DNA of 40,639 nt from positions 1-40,639 of the forward strand of contig CASEYC010000014.1 in the NCBI GenBank assembly GCA_949292025.1, written 5' to 3'. Both the position numbers and the translations under genes were made by a program. How positions within the stretch are numbered: position 1 is the first letter of the stretch; every line of letters begins with the position of its first letter. Source of the stretch: an uncultured Bacteroides sp. GTDB lineage: Bacteria; Bacteroidota; Bacteroidia; Bacteroidales; Bacteroidaceae. The notes below the pieces were generated by a model. It had not been told where the DNA came from, did no database searches, and saw only the letters and a program-made list of their open reading frames with translations. Shown one piece after another: positions 8,062 through 16,519 of this stretch.

Positions 8062-8814
8062 TTACCCGAATCTTCCCGTGATATAATTCTGCGTTTCCAT
8101 CTTCTTCGGGTTCGTGAAGATGTCCTTCGTGTCGCCTATCTCCACCATGTTGCCCATGTAGAAGAAGGCGGTGCGGTCACTGACGCGGGCGGCCTGCTGC
8201 ATGTTGTGGGTGACGATGACGATGGTATAGTCCTTCTTCAGCTCGTGGATGAGTTCCTCCACCTTGGCCGTGGAGATGGGGTCGAGGGCCGAGGCTGGCT
8301 CGTCCATCAGGAGCACGGAGGGAGACACGGCCATGGCGCGGGCAATGCAGAGGCGTTGCTGCTGGCCGCCGGAGAGGGCGTAGGCGGACACCTTCAGCTT
8401 GTCCTTCACCTCGTTCCACAGGGCGGCGCCTTTCAAGGTCTCCTCCACCCGTTGGCGGATGAAGGCCTCGTCCTTCACGCCGTTGACGCGGAGGCCGTAG
8501 GCCACGTTCTCGAAGATGCTCTTCGGGAAGGGGTTGGGACGCTGGAAGACCATGCCGACGTTCTTGCGCAACTCGTCCACCTGCACATTCTTCGCGTAGA
8601 TATCCTGCCCGTCGATGAGGATCTGGCCCTCCAGGCGGGTTTCGGGGATGAGGTCGTTCATGCGGTTCAAGAGGCGCAGGAAAGTGGACTTTCCGCATCC
8701 CGACGGGCCGATGAAGGCGACCACCGACTTTTCTTCAATGTCCATGCTGATGCCTTTCAGGGCGTGGAAGTTGCCGTACCAGAAGTTGACATCGCGCGTT
8801 TCTATCTTGTTCAT
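8062..8814 (-). CDS. pstB: Phosphate ABC transporter ATP-binding protein PstB
   Basis: 250-residue ABC ATPase that powers phosphate import through PstA and PstC at the inner membrane. Walker [10 protein letters not shown] (about 36-44), Q-loop VFQRPNPFP, signature LSGGQQQR (about 148-155), Walker [13 protein letters not shown] and switch His in VTHNMQQA are all intact. The FQRPNPFP and [11 protein letters not shown] stretches are characteristic of PstB. It follows pstA across a 243-nt gap filled by a 23-nt tandem repeat and precedes phoU across a palindromic element, so both operon junctions have gained repeat DNA. Confidence 0.96.
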   Translation of the reverse strand: MNKIETRDVNFWYGNFHALKGISMDIEEKSVVAFIGPSGCGKSTFLRLLNRMNDLIPETRLEGQILIDGQDIYAKNVQVDELRKNVGMVFQRPNPFPKSIFENVAYGLRVNGVKDEAFIRQRVEETLKGAALWNEVKDKLKVSAYALSGGQQQRLCIARAMAVSPSVLLMDEPASALDPISTAKVEELIHELKKDYTIVIVTHNMQQAARVSDRTAFFYMGNMVEIGDTKDIFTNPKKMETQNYITGRFG

Positions 8815-8888
8815 GGGTCTAAAGAGTTTATTCGTCTATTATACTATGCTTAATGATTATCAATTACTTACGATTCCCAAGTCATTAC

Positions 8889-9055
8889 CTGCTGACGGGA
8901 AAGCATTTTCCCCGCTGGTGGGAAAGCATATTCCCTGCTGGTGGGAAAGCATCTTCCCCGCTGGTGGGAAAGTATCTTCCCTGATACTGGGAATGTGTCT
9001 TCCCCGCTGCCGGGAAAGGCGCACCCGCCATAAAGGGAAGGAAGCACCCGCCATG
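8889..9055. repeat. 23-nt tandem repeat, locus 2
   Basis: About seven units of 23 nt. Central units read CGCTGGTGGGAAAGCATNTTCCC and each contains the hairpin GGGAA...TTCCC; the two units nearest pstA have diverged and share GCACCCGCCAT (9021 and 9044). The array begins 3 nt after the pstA stop codon (minus strand) and fills most of the gap to pstB. Confidence 0.85.
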
Positions 9056-9057
9056 GG

Positions 9058-9918
9058 TCAGTTCGTCTTTATCTTCTTCTCGAAATGCTTGCGCAGTGCA
9101 TTCGCCAGCAAATTTACGAAAAGAATGATAATAATCAATACCAAGGCCGTGCCGTATGCGATGGGCAGCTGCGCATCGAGGTCCGTGCCGCTGGTGGAGA
9201 TGACGTACAGGTGGTAGGGCAAGGCCATGCACTGGTCGAGGATGCTGCTGGGCAGCTGGGGCAGGAAGTAGGCGGCGCAGGTGAAGAGGATGGGCGCCGT
9301 CTCGCCCGACACGCGGCCCAAGGCCAGGATAAGCCCGGTGATGATGTTGGGCATGCCCATGGGCAGGATGACGTGCCAGATGGTCTGCAGCTTCGTCGCG
9401 CCGAGCGCCCGGCTGCCTTCGCGCATGCTGTCCGGGATGGCCTTCAAGGCTTCCTCCGTGGTGCGGATGACCAGGGGAAGGGCCAGCAGGCCCAAGGTGA
9501 GCGAACCGGCCAGGATGCTGTCGCCGAATCCCAGGTAGTTGACAAACAAGGCCATGCCGAAGAGGCCGAAGACGATGGAGGGGATGCCGCTCAGGTTGTT
9601 GGTCATCACGCGGATGAAGCGGACAATCCACCCCTTGGGCGCATACTCGTTCATGTAGATGCCGCTCATCACCCCCACGGGGAAGGCGAAGAGGGCGCTG
9701 CCCACCATCAGGTAGAACGTGCCGACTATGGCGGGCCAGATGCCGCCGGCGGTCATGCCGTCCTCGGGGGCGGTGGTCAGGAACTTCCAGTCGATGACGC
9801 CGATGCCCTTGACAATGATGAATCCCAGGATGGCGAAGAGTATCACCACCACACTCAAACTGAGCAGACGGAACAGGCCGAATGCCACTTTCTGCGTTAC
9901 GCGTTTATTGGTTGCCAT
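9058..9918 (-). CDS. pstA: Phosphate ABC transporter permease PstA
   Basis: 286-residue inner-membrane permease with six predicted helices. It has the binding-protein-dependent transport signature with the EAA loop (SMREGSRALGATKLQTIWHVILPMGMPNI, in part about 165-190) and the family GVMSGIYMNEYAP motif after the second helix. Together with PstC it forms the phosphate channel. The start lies 3 nt after the pstC stop. Its C terminus ends in the basic run KHFEKKIKTN. Directly behind its stop codon a 23-nt tandem repeat begins. Confidence 0.95.
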   Translation of the reverse strand: MATNKRVTQKVAFGLFRLLSLSVVVILFAILGFIIVKGIGVIDWKFLTTAPEDGMTAGGIWPAIVGTFYLMVGSALFAFPVGVMSGIYMNEYAPKGWIVRFIRVMTNNLSGIPSIVFGLFGMALFVNYLGFGDSILAGSLTLGLLALPLVIRTTEEALKAIPDSMREGSRALGATKLQTIWHVILPMGMPNIITGLILALGRVSGETAPILFTCAAYFLPQLPSSILDQCMALPYHLYVISTSGTDLDAQLPIAYGTALVLIIIILFVNLLANALRKHFEKKIKTN

Positions 9919-9921
9919 AGA

Positions 9922-11106
9922 TTATTTCTGCTTATTAGACACGGCCTCGACCGTGAAGTTAATCAACAAACTGATGAAGAAGAGCACCACGCCCAGCATG
10001 AACAGCGCGCCATAGTGCGCCCCGCCTGCGGGAGCCTCGCCCAGTTCGGCGGCAATGGTGGCGGGGATGGTGCGCAGGGGCTCCAGGATGCTGTGGGGGA
10101 TGACGGCGGCGTTGCCCGTCACCATCAGCACGGCCATCGTCTCGCCCACGGCACGCCCGATGCCCAGCACCACGCCGGAGGTGATGCCGGAGATGGAGTA
10201 GGGGATGACTACCTTATATATAGTCTGCCAATGCGTGGCGCCCAAGGCCAGGCTTGCCTCGCGCATGGCGCGGGGACAGTTGCGCATGGCGTCCTCCGTC
10301 ACGGTGATGATGGTGGGCAATGCCATGATGGCCAGCACCAGCGCGCCCGCCAGGCCGCTCTCGCCCACAGGCAGGTTGAAGAACTCCTGCAGGAAAGGCA
10401 CGATGACTATCAGGCCGAAGAAGCCGTAGACCACCGACGGGATGCCGCTCAGCAGCTCGATGACGGGTTTCAGCATATTCCTTACTTTATGATTGGCTAC
10501 CTCAGACATATAGATGGCCACCGCCAAACCGAAGGGCAGGGCTATCAGGATGGCGAAGAAGCTGACCCAGAGCGTGCCCGTAATCAGCGGCAGGAAGCCG
10601 AACTGCGGCGCGGGCGTGGCGGTGGGAAACCACTCGGCGCCGGCAAAGACGTCGGCCACGGAGATGGTGTTGTCCTTCACCAGATGGACGGAGTCGGGCT
10701 GCACGATGAACTGCCCGGGGACAAAGGCGATGATGCCCGGCGTGGCTTCCACCAGCGAGGTGATGCAAGTGCCGGCATGTTCGTAGGACGCGCCCAGCTG
10801 TTCTTCGGTGAAGTGCGCGGTCACGTCCTCCAGGCGGAAGAGCCGGATGGGCATGTCCGCGCCCCCCACTTCGCTCCAGTTGGTGATTTCCTCGTCGAAG
10901 ATGTCCTTGATTTCCTTCGGCGACAGTTCGTCCACCACGTTCTCCTTGTTCAGTGCCAGCACGTATCCCTCTTCAATGACCTTGCTGCCGAACAGGCCCA
11001 ACGCCTCGGAGAACAGGAAGAGCACGATGAGCACAATCGTCAAACTCGTCACAAAGCCGCTGCACGTCAGCAGTCCCGCGACAATCTTTTCCCATACATT
11101 TCTCAT
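9922..11106 (-). CDS. pstC: Phosphate ABC transporter permease PstC with a PstS-like insert
   Basis: 394 residues, longer than the roughly 300-320 residues of E. coli-type PstC. One helix (about 15-38) is followed by a roughly 130-residue extracytoplasmic region, then by the normal permease core (about 170-390) with the EAA loop MREASLALGATHWQTIYKVVIPY and GIGRAVGETMAVLMV. Residues 47-133 resemble part of PstS: LSPKEIKDIFDEEITNWSEV aligns with LTREQLEGIFRGKITNWKEV of the PstS encoded next door. The PstS phosphate-binding TSSGTYEFF is not kept (VTAHFTEE instead). First gene of the operon, divergent from pstS. Confidence 0.93.
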   Translation of the reverse strand: MRNVWEKIVAGLLTCSGFVTSLTIVLIVLFLFSEALGLFGSKVIEEGYVLALNKENVVDELSPKEIKDIFDEEITNWSEVGGADMPIRLFRLEDVTAHFTEEQLGASYEHAGTCITSLVEATPGIIAFVPGQFIVQPDSVHLVKDNTISVADVFAGAEWFPTATPAPQFGFLPLITGTLWVSFFAILIALPFGLAVAIYMSEVANHKVRNMLKPVIELLSGIPSVVYGFFGLIVIVPFLQEFFNLPVGESGLAGALVLAIMALPTIITVTEDAMRNCPRAMREASLALGATHWQTIYKVVIPYSISGITSGVVLGIGRAVGETMAVLMVTGNAAVIPHSILEPLRTIPATIAAELGEAPAGGAHYGALFMLGVVLFFISLLINFTVEAVSNKQK

Positions 11107-11136
11107 ATCTCAATAACGGTTGTTGTTTTCCGCGTG

Positions 11137-11270
11137 CAAAGTAAGGGGATGGATGTTAAGAAAGTGTGTCTGCAGGTTGAAAGATGTATTTCATTTCGGT
11201 TACATTTCTGTTACATTCGCTCCGGCAGGCGGTTTTGTAAAGGCAATGTAACATCCATTCCTTTACTTTG
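11137..11270. promoter_or_regulatory. Divergent pstC/pstS promoter region with Pho-box-like repeats
   Basis: Both genes have the same -7-like octamer TTACTTTG: on the minus strand at 11137-11144 for pstC and on the plus strand at 11263-11270 for pstS. Between them are direct repeats with the 11-bp spacing of Pho boxes. TTTCAT/TTACAT/TTACAT start at 11189, 11200 and 11211, so on the minus strand they read TGTAAC. TGTAA starts at 11236 and 11247 on the plus strand. Each set is oriented toward one gene. Neither promoter shows a good -33 TTTG, as expected for activator-dependent promoters. The binding of a PhoB-type regulator is inferred. Confidence 0.6.
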
Positions 11271-11299
11271 CATCCGGAAAACCAATCGGATAGAACACA

Positions 11300-12118
11300 A
11301 TGAAAAAGATTACTGTTTTGCTTATCGGATTACTCCTCGCCTCGGCCGGCGTGCATGTGAACGCGCAACGCATCAAGGGGAGCGACACGGTGCTGCCCAT
11401 CGCCCAGCAGACTGCCGAACGCTTCATGCAAGAAGACCCCGATGCGCGGGTCACCGTCACCGGCGGAGGAAGCGGCGTGGGCATATCCGCCCTGCTGGAC
11501 AAGACCACGGACATCGCCATGGCTTCGCGAAGCATCAAGTTCGGCGAAACCATGAAGGCCAAAAAGTTGGGCGAAGACCTGACGGAGGCCATCATCGCCT
11601 ACGACGCCCTGGCGGTGGTGGTGCATCCCTCCAACCCCGTGAACCAACTGACGCGCGAACAACTGGAAGGCATCTTCCGGGGCAAAATCACCAACTGGAA
11701 GGAAGTGGGCGGCGAGGACCGCAAGATTGTGGTTTACTCCCGCGAGACGTCCTCCGGCACCTACGAGTTCTTCAAGGAAAGCGTGCTGAAGAACAAGAAC
11801 TACATGGCCGGCAGCCTCTCCATGCCCGCCACGGGTGCCATCATCCAGTCGGTCAGCCAGACGAAGGGCGCCATCGGCTATGTGGGCCTGGCGTATGTCT
11901 CCCGCCGCATCAAGACGCTGGCCGTGTCCTACGACGGCAAGCACTTCGCCCAGCCCACGCTGGAGAACGCCATCGACAAGTCCTACCCTATCGTGCGCCC
12001 CCTATACTATTATTATAATGCGCAGGATTCGGCCAAGGTGGCCCCGCTGATGCGCTTCATCCTGTCGGAGGAAGGGCAGGAGATTATCAAGAAGAGCGGT
12101 TATGTGCCGGTGAAGTAG
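11300..12118 (+). CDS. pstS: Phosphate-binding protein PstS
   Basis: 272 residues with a cleavable signal peptide (MKKITVLLIGLLLASAGVHVNAQ, cleavage after about residue 22). It is a periplasmic type II solute-binding protein: IKGSDTVLPIAQQ (first phosphate loop), GGGSGVGISALLDKTTDIAMASR (second), and RETSSGTYEFF with the third set of ligand residues. GKITNWKEVGG and the C-terminal LSEEGQEIIKKSGYVPV are family hallmarks. It binds phosphate and delivers it to PstC/PstA. The gene is divergent from the rest of the operon rather than heading it. It converges with gmd, whose stop lies only 18 nt away. Confidence 0.94.
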   Translation: MKKITVLLIGLLLASAGVHVNAQRIKGSDTVLPIAQQTAERFMQEDPDARVTVTGGGSGVGISALLDKTTDIAMASRSIKFGETMKAKKLGEDLTEAIIAYDALAVVVHPSNPVNQLTREQLEGIFRGKITNWKEVGGEDRKIVVYSRETSSGTYEFFKESVLKNKNYMAGSLSMPATGAIIQSVSQTKGAIGYVGLAYVSRRIKTLAVSYDGKHFAQPTLENAIDKSYPIVRPLYYYYNAQDSAKVAPLMRFILSEEGQEIIKKSGYVPVK

Positions 12119-12136
12119 GGGAGGGGGTTACGGCCT

Positions 12137-13195
12137 CTACGGCTGTTGCTCCACGTGCTCCAGGTCGTGGCGCACCATGATGCGCACCAGTTCCTCGAAG
12201 CTGGTTTGCCTGGGGTTCCATCCTAAAAGCGTCTTGGCTTTGGTGGGGTCGCCCAGCAGTTGCTCCACCTCGGCAGGACGGAAATACTTGGGGTCTACCT
12301 CCACCAGCACTTTGCCCGTGCGGATGTCGATGCCTTTCTCGTCCACGCCTTCGCCCTCCCAGCGCAGGCCGATGCCCGCCTCGTGGAAGGCCAGGGTGCA
12401 GAATTCGCGCACGGTGTGCATCTCGCCCGTGGCGATGACGAAATCCTCCGGCGTGGGGTGCTGCAGGATGAGCCACATGCACTCCACGTAGTCCTTGGCA
12501 TAGCCCCAGTCGCGGCGGGCGTCGAGATTGCCCAGGTAGAGCTTGTCTTGCAGGCCCTTGGCGATGCGGGCGGCGGCGAGGGTAATCTTGCGGGTGACGA
12601 ACGTCTCGCCCCGTCGTTCGCTCTCGTGGTTGAAGAGGATGCCGTTCACGGCAAACATCCCGTAGCTCTCGCGATAGTTCTTCGTAATCCAGAAACCGTA
12701 TTGCTTGGCCACGCCGTAGGGGCTGCGCGGATAGAAGGGGGTGGTCTCTCGCTGGGGAATCTCCTGCACCTTGCCGAACAGTTCGGAAGTGGAAGCTTGG
12801 TAAATCTTCGTCTTTTTCTCCATGCCCAGGATGCGGACGGCCTCCAGCATCCGCAGGGTGCCCACGGCGTCAGTCTCGGCGGTGTATTCGGGCACCTCGA
12901 AGCTGACCTTCACGTGGCTCTGTGCGGCCAGGTTGTAGATTTCGTCGGGCTGCACCTCCTGGATGATGCGGATGAGGCTGCTGCTGTCCGTCATGTCGCC
13001 ATAGTGCAGGTTGACCAAACGCTTCTGCTTCATGTCGCGCACCCACTCGTCGAAGTAGAGGTGCTCGATGCGGCCCGTGTTGAACGAGGAAGAGCGGCGC
13101 AGGATGCCGTGTACTTCATAACCTTTCTGGAGGAGGAACTCGGCCAGGAACGACCCGTCCTGACCCGTGATGCCTGAGATGAGAGCTGTTTTCAT
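12137..13195 (-). CDS. gmd: GDP-mannose 4,6-dehydratase
   Basis: 352-residue cytosolic NADP-dependent SDR enzyme that turns GDP-mannose into GDP-4-keto-6-deoxymannose, the first step to GDP-L-fucose. The Rossmann motif [15 protein letters not shown] (about 8-22), QASTSELFG with catalytic Thr/Glu region (about 127-135), [12 protein letters not shown] with Tyr and Lys (about 152-163), and [16 protein letters not shown] (about 183-198) are diagnostic. [10 protein letters not shown]-type sequence appears as [12 protein letters not shown]. It supplies the substrate for the fcl product encoded at 3706-4806. The two genes are separated by the phosphate locus, whereas in many genomes they are adjacent. 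A consensus -7 box lies 25 nt upstream. Confidence 0.96.
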   Translation of the reverse strand: MKTALISGITGQDGSFLAEFLLQKGYEVHGILRRSSSFNTGRIEHLYFDEWVRDMKQKRLVNLHYGDMTDSSSLIRIIQEVQPDEIYNLAAQSHVKVSFEVPEYTAETDAVGTLRMLEAVRILGMEKKTKIYQASTSELFGKVQEIPQRETTPFYPRSPYGVAKQYGFWITKNYRESYGMFAVNGILFNHESERRGETFVTRKITLAAARIAKGLQDKLYLGNLDARRDWGYAKDYVECMWLILQHPTPEDFVIATGEMHTVREFCTLAFHEAGIGLRWEGEGVDEKGIDIRTGKVLVEVDPKYFRPAEVEQLLGDPTKAKTLLGWNPRQTSFEELVRIMVRHDLEHVEQQP

Positions 13196-13219
13196 TCTAA
13201 ATACCTATTTATCTGCCTG

Positions 13220-13227
13220 CAAAAATA
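13220..13227 (-). promoter_or_regulatory. -7 element of gmd
   Basis: TATTTTTG on the minus strand, 25 nt before the gmd start; exact TAnnTTTG match. Confidence 0.7.
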
Positions 13228-13263
13228 CGGTTTTATTTCCATAAATCATAGAGGACGTCTGCT

Positions 13264-13737
13264 TTATTCGTGGTGGTAGGGACTGCCGTGCAGGATGCTC
13301 ATGGCCCGGTAGAGCTGCTCCACGAAGATGAGGCGCACCATCTGATGGGAGAAGGTCATGCGCGAGAGGGAGATTTTCTCCTGCGCCGCTTCGTACACCC
13401 GCCGGGAAAATCCATACGGGCCGCCCACCACGAAGACCAGCCTTTTGCCGACGGTGTTCATCTTCCGCTTCATATACTCTGCAAACTCCACGGAGCGCAT
13501 TTCCCGTCCGCCTTCGTCCAGCAGGACAACCGTGTCGCCCGGCTGGAGCGCACGCAGGATGAGGTCGGCCTCCTTCTCCTTCTGCACGTCGGTGGGGAGG
13601 TTCTTGGTGTTCTTCAACTCGGGGATGACCTCAAGGTCGAACGTCAGGTAACGGCGCGTGCGCTGCACGTAGTCGTTGATGGCGGTGATGAAGTGTGGCT
13701 CGACGGTGCGGCCCACGACGAGGAGGATGGTTTTCAT
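13264..13737 (-). CDS. rlmH: 23S rRNA (pseudouridine-1915 N3) methyltransferase RlmH
   Basis: 157 residues, the exact family size. This SPOUT-class SAM-dependent enzyme methylates pseudouridine 1915 in helix 69 of 23S rRNA in assembled ribosomes. It shows LLDEGGREMRSVEFA (about 73-87), the SAM-binding knot FVVGGPYGFS (about 103-112) and the C-terminal ISLSRMTFSHQMVRLIFVEQLYRA...GSPYHHE, which is almost invariant in the family. The frame is open a further 35 codons upstream, but the start MKTILLVVGRT matches the family N terminus. No TAnnTTTG box is visible upstream. Confidence 0.96.
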   Translation of the reverse strand: MKTILLVVGRTVEPHFITAINDYVQRTRRYLTFDLEVIPELKNTKNLPTDVQKEKEADLILRALQPGDTVVLLDEGGREMRSVEFAEYMKRKMNTVGKRLVFVVGGPYGFSRRVYEAAQEKISLSRMTFSHQMVRLIFVEQLYRAMSILHGSPYHHE

Positions 13738-13807
13738 AAGCGGGGTGTCGGTTGTTTTTGGGGTTTTGTGACAGTTTCTGCAATGATTATAATTGTAATT
13801 GTTTCGC

Positions 13808-13922
13808 GCTATGGAACACTTTGTTTCGTGGCTATGAAACACTTTGTTCCGTGGCTATGAAACATTCTGTTCCGCAGCTATGAAACAAAGTGTTTCAGAA
13901 TGATTGAACAAGGTTGAAACAC
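13808..13922. repeat. 23-nt tandem repeat, locus 3
   Basis: Units begin at 13808, 13831, 13854 and 13877 (exactly 23 nt apart) with a decayed fifth near 13900, based on GCTATGAAACACTTTGTTCCG. Each unit carries a small inverted repeat GGAACA/TGTTTC-like. The array starts within 3 nt of the stop codon of the DUF6078-like gene (minus strand) and runs toward rlmH. Confidence 0.85.
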
Positions 13923-13924
13923 TT

Positions 13925-14359
13925 CTACCAGACGTATCCCTCTGTATATTTGTCGAATACAGGGTCTTCTTGGATGCCGTGGCGGAGAAAGGTTTTACGG
14001 ATGTACTCCTGTTCGCCCGGCTCCATGTAGGTTTCGTGGCGGTAGATGCGATAGTACTTGGTTCGCCCGAAGTGGCGCAAGATTTCGGCTTTGATGCTTT
14101 TGGCTTGTTTTTGTGGCAGGGTGTCGAACAGGTTCTTGACGCCCCATGCCAAGCGAACCTTGCGGGCGGCTTTGAAGTGGGGGCAAGCTCCGGCATCGGC
14201 TGGGATGGCCTTCGGATTGACGGTGACGATGAAAGCGCGGTCGCCTGTGTCTTGCCGGGTGGCCAGTTGGCGCAGGCAGTCATTGGCTTTGGGGCATTGC
14301 GCGTGAAAGCAGCGGGGATAGTCGGATGGCGGTGCCAAGGGCTGTGTGGGATTTTTCAT
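13925..14359 (-). CDS. DUF6078-like conserved protein
   Basis: 144 residues, cytosolic by appearance (no signal or membrane segment). The N-terminal half has a cysteine set, C17 and C22 (CFHAQCPKANDC with C28) and C59 (GACPHF), that could bind a metal. The C-terminal half contains TKYYRIYRHETYMEPGEQEYIRKTFLRHG, resembling a small DNA- or RNA-binding helical region. I associate it with the Bacteroidales DUF6078 family from memory; the function is unknown. It is divergent from the toxin-antitoxin pair at 14461, with both -7 boxes inside a 100-nt intergenic region. Confidence 0.7.
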   Translation of the reverse strand: MKNPTQPLAPPSDYPRCFHAQCPKANDCLRQLATRQDTGDRAFIVTVNPKAIPADAGACPHFKAARKVRLAWGVKNLFDTLPQKQAKSIKAEILRHFGRTKYYRIYRHETYMEPGEQEYIRKTFLRHGIQEDPVFDKYTEGYVW

Positions 14360-14388
14360 TGCTTGGGTATTTATGGGTTATTTTGTTG

Positions 14389-14426
14389 CAAAATTAATGG
14401 ATTTTCCGGGAAATCCCGTATCTTTG
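14389..14426. promoter_or_regulatory. Divergent -7 elements for DUF6078-like gene and TA pair
   Basis: TAATTTTG on the minus strand (14389-14396) serves the DUF6078-like gene, and TATCTTTG on the plus strand (14419-14426) serves the downstream antitoxin-toxin pair. Both match TAnnTTTG exactly. Confidence 0.7.
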
Positions 14427-14460
14427 CCTTTGCAATTTAGCGGATAAGGAGGACAGACGT

Positions 14461-14718
14461 ATGAAAGTATCAGCATCCATGGAAAGTTTGTGGCAATATA
14501 TCCAGTCGCTTTCGCTCAGCAACCGCAACCGCGAGTGGCTGGCAGACAAGTTGCTGGAAGGAACCGGTCGCAGGCAGGTGAAGGAAGAGGAAGAAACCGA
14601 GTATATCAGCAAGGAAGAAGTCTTGGCGATGATTGACTCGGGACTTCGAGAAGTAAAATTGACCCATGAGGGCAAGTTGAAGTCAAAATCAGCGTGGGAG
14701 TTTCTAAATGAACTATAA
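14461..14718 (+). CDS. Putative antitoxin of a RelE/ParE-type pair
   Basis: 85 residues, highly charged, with no membrane segment. The start is preceded by GGAGGA (14448-14453), one of the few good Shine-Dalgarno sequences in the window. The N-terminal MKVSASMESLWQYIQSLSLS and the following helix NREWLADKLLEG are followed by an acidic linker (KEEEETEY) and a C-terminal segment. This resembles a short dimerising domain plus a toxin-wrapping tail. It overlaps the toxin gene by 11 nt, typical of coupled type II toxin-antitoxin operons. The antitoxin role is inferred from position and size; the family itself is not recognised. Confidence 0.7.
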   Translation: MKVSASMESLWQYIQSLSLSNRNREWLADKLLEGTGRRQVKEEEETEYISKEEVLAMIDSGLREVKLTHEGKLKSKSAWEFLNEL

Positions 14719-15049
14719 AATTGTTGTAAAGCCAACTTTTGAGCGAGAAGCTAAATGGCTTAGAAAGCATTATGCTTCTTTCAAGGAGGATTTTATCCAT
14801 TTATTGGAAGATTTGGAAGCCAACCCCCGCCTGGGTACCGACCTTGGCGGCGGCTTGCGCAAGATACGCATGGCCATCACCTCCAAAGGAAAGGGAAAGA
14901 GCGGCGGGGCACGGGTCATTACTTATACCGTCATTGTGCAGGTGGATGAGGCAGAAATCAACCTGTTGACTATTTATGATAAGGCTGAACGCGACTCCAT
15001 CAGCAAGGAAGAATTGAAAGAATTGCTTCAAAAGAACGGGCTGGCATAG
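14708..15049 (+). CDS. RelE/ParE-family toxin
   Basis: 113 residues. Start YKIVVKPTFEREAKWLRKHYAS, a Leu-rich helix, an ordered NPRLGTDLGGGLRKIRMAI strand region and the late VDEAEINLLTIYDKAERDSIS match the RelE/ParE toxin fold (small alpha/beta protein, either a ribosome-dependent mRNA endonuclease or a gyrase poison). The segment SGGARVITYTVIV with its arginine before the core strands is conserved in this branch, which often pairs with small antitoxins in Bacteroidetes. Which target it has cannot be told from sequence. It is translated from the same message as the 85-residue antitoxin and lies 78 nt upstream of hisS. Confidence 0.82.
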   Translation: MNYKIVVKPTFEREAKWLRKHYASFKEDFIHLLEDLEANPRLGTDLGGGLRKIRMAITSKGKGKSGGARVITYTVIVQVDEAEINLLTIYDKAERDSISKEELKELLQKNGLA

Positions 15050-15089
15050 TCTTTTGCCCCTGACTATTCCTTAACCCGAAAAAATCCCG

Positions 15090-15097
15090 TACCTTTG
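15090..15097 (+). promoter_or_regulatory. -7 element of hisS
   Basis: TACCTTTG, 30 nt before the hisS start; it gives hisS its own promoter downstream of the toxin gene. Confidence 0.7.
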
Positions 15098-15127
15098 CCC
15101 CACATTTAGACAAACATTGATACGATT

Positions 15128-16492
15128 ATGGCAGCAAAACCTTGTATTCCGAAAGGAACGCGCGACTTTTCGCCCGTGGAGATGGCGAAGCGCAATTATA
15201 TATTCGACACCATCCGCAGCGTCTACCACCTCTACGGCTTCCAGCAGATAGAGACGCCCGCCATGGAGATGCTCTCCACCCTGATGGGCAAGTATGGCGA
15301 GGAGGGCGACAAGCTCCTGTTCAAGATACAGAACTCCGGCGACTACTTCTCCGGCCTGACCGACGAGGAACTCCTCAGCCGCAACGCCCCGAAGCTGGCT
15401 TGCAAGTTCTGTGAGAAGGGCTTGCGCTATGACCTCACCGTTCCCTTTGCCCGCTATGTGGTGATGCACCGCGATGAACTGACTTTCCCCTTCAAGCGTT
15501 ATCAGATACAGCCCGTGTGGCGCGCCGACCGTCCGCAGAAAGGACGCTACCGCGAGTTCTACCAGTGCGATGCCGACGTGGTGGGCAGCGACTCCCTGCT
15601 GAATGAAGTGGAGTTGATGCAGATTGTCGATACCGTGTTCTCCCGCTTCGGCATCCGCGTCTGCATCAAGATAAACAACCGCAAGATTCTGACGGGCATA
15701 GCCGAAATCATCGGCGAGGCCGACAAGATAGTGGACATCACCGTGGCCATCGACAAGCTGGACAAAATCGGCTTGGACAACGTGAACGCTGAGTTGCGCG
15801 AGAAAGGCATCTCCGAGGAAGCCATCGCCAAGCTTCAGCCCATTATCCTGCTGAGCGGCACGAACGCCGAGAAATTGGAAACGCTTCGGCAGACCCTTGC
15901 CACGAGCGAGACGGGCTTGAAAGGCGTGGAGGAAACCGCCTTCATCCTCTCCACCCTCGAAAACCTCGGCCTGAAGAACGATCTGGAGCTTGACCTGACC
16001 CTTGCCCGCGGATTGAACTACTACACCGGCGCCATCTTCGAGGTCAAGGCGCTGGACGTGCAGATAGGCAGTATCACGGGCGGCGGCCGCTATGACAACC
16101 TGACGGGCGTCTTCGGTATGCCGGGCGTGAGCGGCGTGGGCATCTCCTTCGGTGCCGACCGCATCTTTGATGTGCTCAACCAGCTCGACCTCTATCCCAA
16201 GGAGGCGGTGAAGGGCACGCAACTGCTTTTCATCAACTTCGGACAGTGCGAAGCCGCTTTCTGCCTCTCCATCCTGTCCAAGGCGCGTGCCACCGGCATC
16301 CGTGCGGAGATTTATCCGGACAGCAGCAAGATGAAGAAGCAGATGAGCTATGCCAACGCCAAGGGCATCCCCTTCGTGGCTTTGGTGGGCGAAAACGAGA
16401 TGAACGAGGGCAAGGTGACGCTGAAGGACATGGCCACGGGCGAGCAACGGCTGGTGACGCCGGAGGAGCTGGTGGAAGCGTTGAGGCGTTAA
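15128..16492 (+). CDS. hisS: Histidyl-tRNA synthetase
   Basis: 454-residue cytosolic class II aminoacyl-tRNA synthetase. Visible: N-terminal [18 protein letters not shown], motif 1 region [11 protein letters not shown], motif 2 [12 protein letters not shown]...[32 protein letters not shown] (in parts), the histidine-A loop [13 protein letters not shown] (about 297-309) and motif 3 [10 protein letters not shown]...[11 protein letters not shown]. The last 90 residues form the anticodon-binding domain. The enzyme is essential. Here it sits between two toxin-antitoxin operons on the same strand and has its own promoter. Confidence 0.97.
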   Translation: MAAKPCIPKGTRDFSPVEMAKRNYIFDTIRSVYHLYGFQQIETPAMEMLSTLMGKYGEEGDKLLFKIQNSGDYFSGLTDEELLSRNAPKLACKFCEKGLRYDLTVPFARYVVMHRDELTFPFKRYQIQPVWRADRPQKGRYREFYQCDADVVGSDSLLNEVELMQIVDTVFSRFGIRVCIKINNRKILTGIAEIIGEADKIVDITVAIDKLDKIGLDNVNAELREKGISEEAIAKLQPIILLSGTNAEKLETLRQTLATSETGLKGVEETAFILSTLENLGLKNDLELDLTLARGLNYYTGAIFEVKALDVQIGSITGGGRYDNLTGVFGMPGVSGVGISFGADRIFDVLNQLDLYPKEAVKGTQLLFINFGQCEAAFCLSILSKARATGIRAEIYPDSSKMKKQMSYANAKGIPFVALVGENEMNEGKVTLKDMATGEQRLVTPEELVEALRR

Positions 16493-16519
16493 AAGAAATG
16501 TTTTAATAATAGACAGAGT

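Noticed and set aside
8889-9055. CRISPR-like array between pstA and pstB
   Set aside because: Units follow each other directly without unique spacers, units drift in sequence, and no cas gene is present. It is a simple tandem repeat.
9085-12018. 977-residue plus-strand open frame across pstA, pstC and pstS
   Set aside because: It is antisense to two clear permease genes and out of frame with pstS. Long stop-free antisense frames are expected in GC-rich DNA. The composition (His, Gln, Asp rich) is that of a shadow and no motif is present.
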